DNA of 64,000 nucleotides from Paragonimus skrjabini miyazakii (Eukaryota; Platyhelminthes; Trematoda; Plagiorchiida; Troglotrematidae): contig JTDE01000969.1 in NCBI GenBank assembly GCA_014338405.1, forward strand, positions 34,418 through 98,417, read 5' to 3'. Each line of letters starts with the position of its first letter. Position 1 is the first letter of the stretch. The translations under genes and the position numbers were made by a program. Shown piece after piece: positions 45,735-57,039 of this stretch. The notes under the pieces are model-generated. The model ran no database searches and had not been told where the DNA came from. It saw only the letters and a program-made list of their open reading frames with translations.

Positions 45735-47050
45735 AATTTGATTTGACCTCGGGGTGTGAAGTTCTAGTAGTACCTAGCTGATCTCTGAAGTGAAACGCAG
45801 AGCAGATTCCACAGTCAGTTTTACAGATCATGGTCACAGCATCCATCGGATATGTCATGACGTTCGGCTTTGGATTCAGCGAAACTAAACTGTCAAGGTG
45901 AAGTTAATGACCACTAAAAGTTTGTTTAATTTGCACGCTCCGCTGGATTGGACTATCTTCTCTTTTTATTTTGTCACTATCTTGGAAATGTATTTGGTCT
46001 TTACTGTCTGAACCGTTTGGGAGCTCAGTACTGTTATGGGTTGAATTAAGATTTGCGACAACGTTGTTCATATTGGTCTCGTCATTGAGGACGCAAAAAG
46101 TACTAACCGTATACTTCGTGTAAAATACGAAGCATTCATTTGTTATATTAAGTCAGTTAGTCTTCTGTTTGCTTGTGTTAACTTCAGCTAATAGGGGACA
46201 CAGAGGCCAACCGACTGCTACTCCATTTTTATGCTAGTAGATTACATTGATAAACAAATGATGAACGTTACTAGTGCAAAGCATCAGCATTTTACTCAGT
46301 CCATACTTTGGAATGCCCACAAGTTAATTGTTACTTTCGAGATAGAGTATGTGATCACCTTTTTCGTTTAGAGGCCCGCTCGTAAATACTGAGGCGACGT
46401 TGGATGAGACTATTCTTGCGTTGGTTAGGTTTAGGTAGTAGATTACGTCGATGAACATAAATGTATCCCTTAGACAATGCTTTGTTGACCTCAATATATC
46501 GGTTTCGAGCAAACCGGTGAGCCACTGTAGCAGAGTGTGGTAGGATAAGTTGTACATATCTGAAATGGGTCTCAAAGGCAGACTTTTTATGTGCACTTTG
46601 GGCAAACCTCATAACCCAGGGATTAACATTCTAATGTGGCAGATGGGGCGAAAATTGACTGCGTCAATCAGCCCCTTCCGTTTTTCTTGGCACGGAGTTT
46701 TAGGGGTCGTCTTCTTCACTGTTAGAGCTTTGTCTTTCTCCTTTTATACATAGAAGACTCTCGAAATATCAGTCAGTATGTAATTATTTTTGACAACACA
46801 TCCACTTTTGGTAGGTAAAACGGTTTCTATTGTCTTATCTATCTCAGAGGGCATTATATACCGACTTTTCATAAATGCTTCAAAGCCTCTAAGTCTTGTT
46901 TCGTGAGAAATTTTTTTGCTTGCATATACGTTCCAGGTATTAGTAGCACGAATCGGCCAACGCTGATTCTAGTTCTCCTTCTTTTAAAGCCGATAATGAA
47001 GCTGGTTCCGATAACCGTTGACAGGAACTTTTAATCCGAACTTATAATCA
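45735..47050 (-). pseudogene. Penelope-like reverse transcriptase pseudogene (YVDD lost)
   Basis: In transcript order on the minus strand the pieces are: ETRLRGFEAFMKSRYIMPSE and TKSGCVVKNNYILTD (N-terminal finger region), CPKCT/MPKVHIKSLPLRPIS (the PKVHK..PLRPI block), NARIVSSNVASVFTSGPLNE (SfDV.SLFTnVPl), KNGVAVGWPLCPLLAEV (dG.aMGSPL.P.lA), then KYTVSTFCVLNDE where RYVDDTF is expected, and LNSTHNS, IQRSVQIKQTFSGH, MICKTDCG. Several frameshifts and stops separate them. The catalytic aspartates of motif C are replaced (YTVS, 46102-46113). No endonuclease domain is recognisable downstream. Confidence 0.8.
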
Positions 47051-47707
47051 CGCTGCTTATTTTTACGATTTGGACAACGAAGTCAAAATATTACTCACAT
47101 TCACGGAGAGTTAGCGAACAGTGTTCAGAATTACTCGGGAATCTGGTACACGATTTTACAGGGTTCAACTGACTGAACATTTCAGCCACTATAATGTCAA
47201 GTCGCTTGGCCGCAAAACTAGTAACTCAAACCTTGAAACGTGCACAGTTGCCTTCCGACAATTCTTTAAATGTACTTTTATAATGAGGTAGTTTCTGTTA
47301 CATGTCTCAAACACTGTCCACCACGATGTTTTGCTGGTTGTTATCATGACGACCAAGTGAAACAGTTGATGGATCATTAAGATGACACCCCACAATTCTC
47401 CAGTAGCACTTTGGATACTGGCTGTTGTCGATTCATTGAGTCAGGAAACGAATTCTGGTTCCGGTTCCGGCAGGTTTCACAGTAGACCTAAAATACCTCC
47501 AAAATCCATTCAGTTTGTTTGGGTCACTGGATTGTTCGACTCGTTCGAAATTCGTCACTGAATACATGAGAAAAGCAAAGTACCACCTGTTGGAAGCAGA
47601 GTTACGCGCAGCCTATTGAGAACCATTTGAAAAGAGGATTACGCCAAACTAGGAAAATGGGTTGATCATTCAGCCAAGAGTAGTTGATCGATTGCTAACA
47701 AATGGAT

Positions 47708-47875
47708 TGAGAATAACACAACGTTATGAGTAAGTTGTAATACTCTACGTTTCATCCACCTCGGGTGGCCTTCATTAGGAGTGTTGTGAACGATTAAAAC
47801 ACTCCTAATGAAGGCCACCTGAGGTGGATGAAACGTAGAGTATTACAACTTACTCATAACGTTGTGTTATTCTCA
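47708..47875. repeat. 168-bp near-perfect palindrome (78-bp arms, 12-nt loop), probably Penelope terminal repeats
   Basis: Arms 47708-47785 and 47798-47875 match at 77 of 78 positions (one G/A difference). The right arm contains CTAATGAAGG, CCACCTGAGGTGG and ATGAAACGTAG: a short hairpin between a CTNANGA-like box and GAAAC, which resembles a hammerhead core with one base altered. It lies next to the 5' side of the minus-strand PLE RT (45.7-47.0 kb), where a PLE terminal repeat is expected. Confidence 0.85.
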
Positions 47876-47879
47876 GTCT

Positions 47880-48055
47880 ATTTATCGATAACATATTAAA
47901 CACGACGTCCAAAGTGTTCGACTTCATTCGCACAAAATTTGGTGCGGATATCTTACGAGCGATTACTAACTTTTCCACCTGCTTAAATGTCACAGGTTAT
48001 CTTTACAAGGTGCGACTGCTATTAAACGACACTAAACAGATCCCTAGAAGTTGAT
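47880..48055 (+). pseudogene. Possible Penelope N-terminal fragment
   Basis: The plus frame directly after the palindrome reads KVFDFIRTKFGADILRAITN then GYLYKVRLLLNDTKQIPRS. The spacing of hydrophobic and basic residues is like the N-terminal region of PLE ORFs (before '..P..L'). The resemblance is weak and by eye only. Confidence 0.3.
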
Positions 48056-48295
48056 AGACAATATGACATAACTTGTACAATGCAGAAACACAGAAACACA
48101 CTACCCATTACATAAGTCAAGCTAATCAACAATAAAAAGACTAGATGTCTAAGGTCAACAAGAAATCTACTGGTAGAATCAGGTAGTCATTGAAGTGTGG
48201 CAGTGTTTGAGCGATTTTTCCTGTGAGCTAACTGTCCAATAAAATATATTAGCAATGCTCACAAGCGAACTTGGTTAAGCGCTTGCATATGATAG

Positions 48296-48425
48296 TATAG
48301 TCATGCCTAACCTGAGATGATTGGCTCAATGGGTAATACGATTTCCTTGTTAAAGTCTGGTTGGAGTTCAGCTCTTGATTAGGAGAAGGATATGCGTTAT
48401 TACAAACTCTAACAGTAGTGTAATT
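48296..48425 (+). repeat. tRNA-derived SINE family, copy 8 (5' half)
   Basis: Blocks TCATGCCTAACCTG, GGCTCAATGGGTAATACG (box A region), TGGTTGGAGTTCAGCTC (box B region) and AAGGATATGCGTTATTAC are in the right order. The 3' half is not recognisable. Confidence 0.5.
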
Positions 48426-48892
48426 TGAAAACGGGTGAAGAGAACTCGGTGGGGATTTTAAAATTTCTGACGGTTTTGAGTGATGTTTTAATAATATTGG
48501 CCCAAATTCCAAACTACTTATCCATAACGGGCATGTAAGGCTTTGGAAGAATGTGGAAATGACTAGATACAAACTGTGATAATGTCATTAGAAACTGGTT
48601 TGCTGTGAAAAATACACAATCAGGTAAGACTATATGAGGTATTCGAATTGGTAACATGCTCTCACGACAATGCCCACCTTACTGCCTCTACGTTAGCGCC
48701 ACTGCTATCATGAAGAGAATACGGTTCACCAGAGTGTCACCAGCATTCCGACTCTGGCAGTAATATGTTGCTGGTTAACGGTATATCGGTATACAGAGTA
48801 AGGCTAAACACATGGTCAGAGGTTGCAGAGTTTGTGTCAAAGGTTCAATCAGCACGTAATTTGTAAGTTCATTTTAGCAAGTAACCTGAAAA

Positions 48893-49189
48893 TTGGTTCA
48901 TTTGTACAGTACTGTGGCAGTGGTTCTACTGACTAACGAATGTCTGCTTTTTACTTACGCTGCTTTGCAGCTTGGTAAGTTCAACTGTTATATAGTTGCT
49001 AGACATGCTGTCCCTGAGAAGAAGATATGCACTAGTTATCCTTGTCTGAAATCAGCTGTTATCAGAAGATTACTTGTTTATTGTCGTCATCAAGTGCAGA
49101 AGAATATAAATGGGAACCGGTCATTGGTGATGATATTCTGGACACTTTCACACCTGACGTATTCTCTTATTAACACCTACGTAGTCTGA
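48893..49189 (+). CDS. Candidate exon of an unknown plus-strand gene
   Basis: A 98-codon frame with protein-like composition (YAALQLGKFNCYIVARHA; IRRLLVYCRHQVQKNINGN; SLVMIFWTLSHLTYSLINTY). It lies upstream of, and in the same direction as, the better supported exons at 50336-50819. It may belong to the same gene, though I could not make its donor phase fit directly. Helical-repeat character is possible. Confidence 0.35.
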   Translation: MVHLYSTVAVVLLTNECLLFTYAALQLGKFNCYIVARHAVPEKKICTSYPCLKSAVIRRLLVYCRHQVQKNINGNRSLVMIFWTLSHLTYSLINTYVV

Positions 49190-50335
49190 AAGATGTTAAT
49201 CATATTCTGTCTGACAGCCAAAGTCCCCTAGTTTTATGTGTAAAGCCCGAAGTGGGCTAAAAACGTTAACCCGGCGCCAAGACAGTGTGTTGTCAACCAG
49301 ACATGACATACTTAACGGTGACGCCTGTGTCTATTTCCCCAGTGCATCTCCCTAATTATGGACCCAGAGATCCAGCATATTTCTGGTTAAATATGTTCTC
49401 AGATAGATTGTATGATCGCAACTTGTGAGGCGTATATGAGAAATTTATTATATCACAAAAAGTATAAAATGTTTTATTTTAACTTCCCTTATGTTTTCAA
49501 GCAATCTGCGGCCTTCTCTGTTGGGTTGTGTTACATATACGCATATACACTTACGTGTATGTTTCAAACACGAAGCCCCGGGTGACGTTAACTCATCTTT
49601 TTGTTCTGTGTCCTTCGCGAGTTACACATTATTATGGTTTACGTAAAGTTGCAATGGGAAGCATTCAGCAAATGTGCTTCAACATAAAATTCAAAATATG
49701 ATAACGTATAACTCATATACGACACCCAGGCCGGATATTTTTTCTAAAGTTTTCTTTTTGAAGCATCTCATCAATAGGTAGCCAACGGCGGACCTAATGA
49801 CGCCCTCCTTGTCTCGGGAGTAATTAGATGAAACAATTTTCATAAAAATGCAGACATTTCGTATGTGATGTGGTTACAACTCTCCTAGTTGCTCGTCTGA
49901 AAGTGATTCAACTGAATTTAATAAACTAGGAACTCGCCAGGTTTTTTACTGCACATATTTATAAATACTGAATACAAGTTCAGCGACAGCTCCCCACCTC
50001 TGCTATTCACAAAGTTGGAGCGCATTCTGGAGTTTACAGAGCATCAATTACTTCAAGAATGCTTCACAGATTTTGGCTAATAGTTGCGCTACTATACAAT
50101 GAGTTGGGTTTATCTTGTCGACAGTAGAGCTGATCATTATGTAGTCGTTACACAGGTTTAAGTAATTTAGGTGTAGTAGAATATATGGATTATATCCGCT
50201 TGAATCTTCAGCATTCGAACACCGGACTTGTGCCTTTCTAATCATCTTCCGTCATTTTGTTCGCTACTGCATGTTCATCATAATCAAATTGCATGTACAA
50301 ATGCAGTCAAACAATACATAGTTTTAACGACACAG

Positions 50336-50501
50336 TGTATTGTATCTCATATTTTTTTCATCCGTTTTCGAAACCATTCGGAAGAACAAACTGTTCAACT
50401 CTGAATTTGCCAAACAAAAGAATTTCAAATGTTACACCGAGATAAAAGCGTCCTTCTATAACCATGCGGTCACAGTGCTGTGCTCAGACGTAGGACAGCT
50501 G
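50336..50501 (+). CDS. Candidate penultimate exon of an unknown gene
   Basis: Acceptor GACACAG|T and donor CTG|GTTAGT. The frame is open throughout and includes FETIRKNKLFNSEFAKQKNF and HAVTVLCSDVGQL. Phase 0 at the donor matches the next exon. Function unknown. Confidence 0.5.
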
Positions 50502-50585
50502 GTTAGTTTGGTGAAATCAAATGAAACGCTGTAATTTTGCAAGCACATTGCTTATGATTCCACTTTGTTGTTTTGTGTTTGCCAG

Positions 50586-50819
50586 ATCACGTGGATTGCA
50601 GTCAAAAGAAAATTGAATAAAACAGGTTTAAACGTTACTCTTCCGTTCTGTCGATTATTGAATCTGTTTGACTGCACGTTTCAATGTGTTCATTCGTCAC
50701 TGAACGGAAAGAAGAAACGGCCACAGAGTTCGTTTGACGTATTTAATGGATATCCGGATTATGCTTTGATTACAGTGTTGGAGCACATTCTGGACAACTC
50801 CGCAGATGGACAAGAGTAA
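50586..50819 (+). CDS. Candidate terminal exon of the same unknown gene
   Basis: The acceptor has a good pyrimidine tract (CTTTGTTGTTTTGTGTTTGCCAG), 84 bp after the previous donor. The exon reads ITWIAVKRKLNKTGLNV, CRLLNLFDCTFQCVHSSLNG, FDVFNGYPDYALITVLEHIL and stops TAA at 50817-50819. A canonical AATAAA follows 11 bp after the stop. The intron, matched phase, stop and poly(A) signal together make a real gene end plausible. I do not recognise the protein. Confidence 0.5.
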   Translation: MTWIAVKRKLNKTGLNVTLPFCRLLNLFDCTFQCVHSSLNGKKKRPQSSFDVFNGYPDYALITVLEHILDNSADGQE

Positions 50820-50830
50820 CAGAATGCTCA

Positions 50831-50836
50831 AATAAA
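50831..50836 (+). promoter_or_regulatory. Candidate poly(A) signal AATAAA
   Basis: AATAAA lies 11 nt after the stop codon of the candidate terminal exon. The short 3' UTR is unusual but acceptable. The call depends on that exon being real. Confidence 0.4.
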
Positions 50837-50839
50837 TCT

Positions 50840-52465
50840 GTGGGTGTTCCATAAACTTTCTAAATTTGCATGCCGACGATTGAATGGTGAATGTTCACAC
50901 TATGTTTTATTTTCACTGGTTAAATATTACTAGAATATACCAAGTAAGCAGGGACTACTAATAAAATGGTGCTGTCATCGCGTTTTGAAAAGTTTTGTGA
51001 ACATGGGTAGCAGAACTCACGAGCTGGGGCGTGCAAGTGAGTATTTTAGTCACTGATTAGCGTTTCAGCTACCAATCATCGAGACGGTTTGGATTTCACT
51101 TGTTGAAACCCTATTCACAAAAAGAGACTATATTACTAGTCAAAATAGTTACGGTAAAAACGTTTGACTTGTAAAAACTACGCACTTTTCTTGAGTCCCC
51201 AAGGGAATTAAATTTTTCTGCTTGGTCAAATGTAAATCCGATAGCTAATTAGGTTACCCCTTCTAAGACAGCTGTACACGTTAATTAATCAATGCGCGTT
51301 TTGCGTTGTATTCAGTGGTATAAAAGCACCAAATGAAGCACATTTAAGTGCCATACAGGTTTTTTGATGAAGAATAAAGGCGACTGATTATACAAAGACC
51401 GGAGACAGATTTAACAGGCATAAAGAGAGAAAAGTAAAATGATGACGATGTTGTGAAGTTTACTCACTGAAACCTCCAAATAGTAATACTTCCGGTTTCT
51501 CAGTTCAAGGAAGATAGACACTGAATGTGTCCTAGATCCAGTTTTTTATATCAAATGGACCCTTGTAGATATTGCGTTCTTCGATCTCAACTCCTGTAAC
51601 AGGCATACATATGCAGAAGGTTATTAACACTGGTAACATTGTGTTGTTCTTATTCTATTTAGTAAAAATGTTGCAACTTCGACACGATACTTCTCCTGCG
51701 TCTTGTTGCTAAGGCATCTACAATGATTGAAATTCTGGAACTGAACTTTCATTCAATTTGCGCGGTCAGTGCGTATATGTGCATTTATGCTTATGGGAGT
51801 GAGAGAGATGAAAGTGTTCGGGATTATCCCAGGAATCCGTGTATAACACAGAATTACTGTAACTTCTAGGAAAAACGTATGGAATCGCTGAACACACTAG
51901 ACGAAATCAAGTAAAATCTCGTTATACAATCAAGATGTAAATATTAACTATGGATATACAAGTAAAACAGCAGATGGGTTCACATAAAAACTAACTTCTG
52001 ATGCAACAAAAGTTCCCCCGGGGAACACATCTTAAAGTGTGAACCATTGTGGAATAGTAGAGGTAGGAGGTGTAAAATGACTAGCATCCTTTACACTATT
52101 TGGCGTGCAGCCGGTAACGTATTGTTTTACGATTTTTGTAAGCAAAGTTGATTGGAAACGGTAATAATCGTTGTATAATACGTGATATATATGCATATTA
52201 TATATTATGTATAATCTACATGGACAACGCAGCACGTCTTTAGAGCACAACAGTTCAAATATTGAGCCATCTATCTAAAGAATTGCAATCAAGCTTACAT
52301 GGGGTCGATGAAACCAGTATGATTAAGCGTCTACAATAAAGAAACGATAGAACACGTGCATATGTACGCAAGTAGAAAACAAAACAACCATCAGATATCA
52401 GGCTCATATCTATTATGAACAAGTATGTGACTATCGTTTATGTTGCACTACACATATATGTAGAC
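50840..52465. other. Non-coding, nothing recognised
   Basis: AT-rich sequence without clear exons or repeats up to the solo LTR. Confidence 0.5.
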
Positions 52466-52469
52466 TTAG

Positions 52470-52976
52470 TGTAGCGAAAAGGCGTCCAATAAAGCACAGT
52501 CTTTATTGTTCAACTCGCTAGTTACCATGCCACACGAGCGCTCGCGATTTTGAATCACAATTCCAGTCCACAACACCCCCTGGTTTCCACTCGCACGTTG
52601 TGTGCACTTCTACCCGGTTTGGGTGTGTGATTGGCGCCTTCTACCCGGGGGTTTTCTGCCTGCTATTCTTCGTCCGTTGACCCGATTTCCTTGAGCGATA
52701 GCTTGTTCGACCGCTCGTGCTGTCCTCCTTCTGTCTCCTGTAGGCTTTGAACATACTCTACATCCGTGTCGATATATTCCTGACAGTGTTGGAATAATCA
52801 CGCCTTAAATTTGGTCATTCATTCTATTTCGGCTGCCACGTCTCGCCCGTTGGTCCGATTCGGTCGAGCAATGATTCATCCGGTAGCCCGTGGGCTTTTG
52901 AACGCAACTCCCCCCTCTGTTGGATATTCCGCCGAGAGCTGGTATGCTTGCGCTTCCTGCCTGACAATCCCCCACA
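52470..52976 (-). mobile_element. Complete solo gypsy LTR with 4-bp target-site duplication
   Basis: 507 bp reading TGTGGGGGATTGTCAGG at its minus-strand start and CTTTTCGCTACA at its end, with 5'-TG..CA-3' termini. TTAG flanks both sides (52466-52469 and 52977-52980), the 4-bp duplication expected for Ty3/gypsy integration. It aligns over its length with 11909-12434 (shared: CCAACGGGCGAGAC, TTATTCCAACACT, GATTCAAAATCGCGAGCG, ACAATAAAGA). No internal domain lies on either side, so it formed by LTR-LTR recombination. Confidence 0.88.
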
Positions 52977-52980
52977 TTAG

Positions 52981-55900
52981 TATTTATCGCGTCGTGACCA
53001 GTAATGAATGTTTATTGTTCTTTGATTAACCGATTCCCGATTCACCATTTCTCTCCCTGCTTTGTTTGATTACATGTCATATATCATGAGTGCCAGGTGG
53101 TGTCGGACAAAAAATAAAGTCTGCGGTCAGTGTGACTTCGTCAAAAAGTTGACGTATTCGTCGTAAGACTACTTAAGCCTCATGAAACGCTTCCGTGGAT
53201 AAGTAGAATGGAACCACCTTGAACTATACAATGGTTTGAGGGGGGGATTTTCCAGTGATTGTCGTCGTAGCTGTTAACCACTTGATCAAAATACTGGGAG
53301 TGCGGCACAGGAAGACCGGGTTGCTTTCCGCACTCGACCAGAGAACAATTCATACATGACCTGAGTCCTCATCGTCATAAGTTTAGGAATATCCGTGCAA
53401 CCCTCGAATCAGTCACAATTGATCTGCACGCAGCTGTGGTGAGGTTTAATTTCCTCAGACGAAAACGAGATTTCTCAGTCTGTATTCATTCTGAAACTGT
53501 GTTCGCTAACAATTTGTTTCTACTGAACAACACGGTGTGTTTATTCAGATTGTTCTGAGTCGACTAAACTAGTTGCTGGATGAATGCTTTTTTTTCAACC
53601 GCGGCTAGTTTATCGTTCTTTATCGAGGAGCAATTTATAATAACAATGACTAATTGCCTCGTTTATTCCGGACCGTTGGAGCCTCAATAGGTGCATACAT
53701 AGAACTTCAATGAGTGGTAGGATTGGCTTGTTATGTCAATCCCGGGTCCGTTAACCAATACCCGTGAACATTCGTGTTGTTTAATGGTATGTTTATATTA
53801 GAAAATATTAGAAGAAGAGAACCAATCACCTTAATGAAGAGGGGTGCATGAGGATGAAACTCGCCATTTTGCAAGTCGACAAAATGTTGTCAACTGAGGC
53901 AAGTAAACTAAGTTCTGTCATTAAAGCGCTTCACAAGAAAGTATTTCCTGTGAGCGCACAAAAAATGTGAAACAGTGGGCACATACGTAATTAACAGAAA
54001 ACGTTACATTATTAAAGAAACCATGGAATGCCCTTTAACACTTCCTTGTCTAGCATTTTAATGAAAATTTCAAATAAAATAATAGTCCACTGTTGATATT
54101 CACGGACAGGAATAGTTGAGTTTTTTTCTCTCAAAAAAATCATATGAATACGAACGTTTTTATTAAATATAAACAGGCGGCAACGATATTCCGGTTCAAC
54201 CATGGTACCAACCAGCGTTACTCATAAAATCGAGTTTGATAATCATGAACATATAAACCTATAGTTGTTGCCTAACCTCAAACAATAACACGGAATCCCT
54301 CAATTATAAATCGACAAATTGTGGTTAACCTACAAAATAGATCACCGTAGGATGCGGTTTCGAATATGGTTTCCTGTGTCGAAAGATCATTTAAAAAATC
54401 CATTATCAGTGGTGTTCGATTCAAAAATTCTCCCTAAATATTTCATGAATTGAAGAAGTGAACAATAATTTATGTTAAAAATCAACTGATTGACATGTTG
54501 AGGACGGCTGGAGATTCCACGAAGCCCTAACAATTACGGAATGTGACCAAAGTTCTCATCGCTTACTAATCACTACCTACTAGTTTCATAGTTTGGAGCA
54601 TTGTTAGCGTACGCAGTAATAAGTCTCTTGAAGGCTGATGATATAACGACGCAAAATTTATTCTAATTTGAAAGAAAGATAGTTAAATCACACCTATACA
54701 TAATGTGTGTAGTTGAGACAAGTCAGGTTTATAATTGCACATAATATACTGCTTTTGTTAACAGACAGAAAATGCAAGCGTTAACGTAGATAATTAGCCC
54801 ACATATACTCCGTTTGTCTAGTTGCAAATGAGACGTGGCAAATTACTGTAGCTTTGATTAAGTTGTATGCATATATGGAGAAATTTTTTCAAGCATACAG
54901 CTATTAAGCATTAGTCTGAAGTTGGTATGGAGAATCGCCACAAACATTTGATCAGAATCTTCAAACTCAGACAAGCATTCAAGAAAGAATCATTGCGAAC
55001 AGTCTTTTTACTCATAGGTAAATATTAACTGATCGTTTTAACCTGTTGCCATAGCGTTTTATCATGCACTGATTGCTTTGGGGTGATTTTTCTTCAATGG
55101 ATTCAACCAGTATTCATCAACGCATGAGTTTGAATGAAACGGCAAAGCACAACCGTTTTGTTCGCCTTGTGTTGTGAGTTTAGTAGCAGAAAAAAGGTGG
55201 TGGAATACAACGCGTTGATACATCCTTGTTGGATGTGGGTACAACAGTGTCATTAAGCTTTCATGTGTTACGTGTTTGTTTGGCTGTGTATAGAATCATT
55301 AAACGCAACCCGACAACTAAGATAAGACAAATGACAGAGATCTGTGAATCGAATTGGGTGTTTATCGTGAGGTGAGTGAAGGAGCCTTCGGTTCTTTGAC
55401 AGCTAATTGTGAGAAATGACAGTTGGCTGAAAGTTGACAGTCACGCGTTTAACGACAGCAGCAGTAAGTAAGATGGAATGGATGTTGTCCGAAATGTAAC
55501 CAGCAAAAGTCAACTTACCACAGAAAAACTGCTGACTGGAGTAATGCTCCTGATAAGGCTTATCAGTGGAATATATCCGTTCCCTAACAGGATGTGAAAC
55601 TCTAACTCTGTTGTATGTGGAGTGAGCGTGTTGACCACTAGTCTGTTTGGTTCATATTAGCAAGATAAAATTTATGGAAACTAAACAGTCAGCTACACGT
55701 ACTGAGGAGTAACAATGCGGTTGTCTGTTCATTTGAAGATAAAAAGTTTCCACCTGGCAAGATCGGAATTTTTGCCTATCATGCTGGTATATCTTTACTT
55801 GATCTCGAGTAAAACTGGACAGTGGATAATGCTGTTTTATCCGTGTTTATTCGGTAAAATGAAGCTGAAATTAGTATGAGGTAATATCCACTCATATTCA

Positions 55901-57000
55901 GTCGTTATCGTTGGGTGTGAGGTGGGTTGTTTCGCTGCTTAGCATACTTCGTTCACGGGCAAACGAACTTTGAAGCAGCTTGCAATCGATATGAGGGCAT
56001 AAGTTACTAATAAAGTTTATCAGAAATGAAACTCAGGTCCAGAAAATGTTCTGGGAAAAGGTTTACTCAAATTAGGAAAGGATGCAACAGCTGTCATTCA
56101 CTTGAGGTGTTTTTCAAATTTATACCAATTACAATAATTGACTTTAGATTACTTTACTGAACCAACTGTTTAGTGGTACTCCTCAGGGAACCACAGGGCT
56201 AGCAACTTTTAGTGTGATTTCCTGATAGAAAGTACTTCCTAAATTTATAATTCGTATTCTCGCGAAATGTGATAGACAACATGAGGGAAAACTATGAACT
56301 CAGAAGAACGTCCTGAACAGAAGTGATCCACAGGTTGCTGATATAATAATTACTTAGCTAGACAGAGATTCAAGGCCATTGTTTTTTCTTGACTATACTG
56401 GTTTACCTTCATTCAAAGTTTGCCTTATACTGGAGGCCACATAGTAGACAAAAGTATTTTAATTCAACTCGCGGGAGAACAACTAGATCTGTTAAGCAAT
56501 ATCACTTTAAAAATGATGAAAAATGGAAGAGAATCTCGTACAGCATAAAGTACATACCGCCAACAACTTTGCCTGAAAGAATATCAATTCTTTTTCATAC
56601 TTCGGCATAGGATAAGGGCTGTCTTATTATCAAAACACTGTTATGCAAAATCCAAATAGTGTGAACGTAAGTGATTTTACGAGTGAGTTTCGCATTTCAT
56701 ACATGCATATATGTCTAGTAAACGTGTAGAGCAAACAACGAATGAATGGTACTTCATATGACCCTTCAACTACACTCTAGTATCCGTTGCCCCAGCTCCA
56801 CAGACTTTTGTTTGCCATGTTCAAATAAAGCCGGATCTCTAGTACACCCGGGTGGCTATACTTCACTCGAAACACCTTCCAAAACAAATTGCAGTTTTGA
56901 GTTAGCTGCTTGAGAAAACAAAAGCGAACATTTTGAACCTTCCCTCTAGCGCATACACACATCCTCCTCTGGATTACTTGAGAATCGCACTGTTCTCCTC
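52981..57000. other. Non-coding, nothing recognised
   Basis: AT-rich sequence. 53080-53260 contains TCAAAAAGTTGACGTATTCG-type sequence that might be an old repeat. Open frames are short and uninformative. Confidence 0.45.
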
Positions 57001-57039
57001 ACGACTAAAGTGTATACGTTGATCGGTATTTTTTCCATA

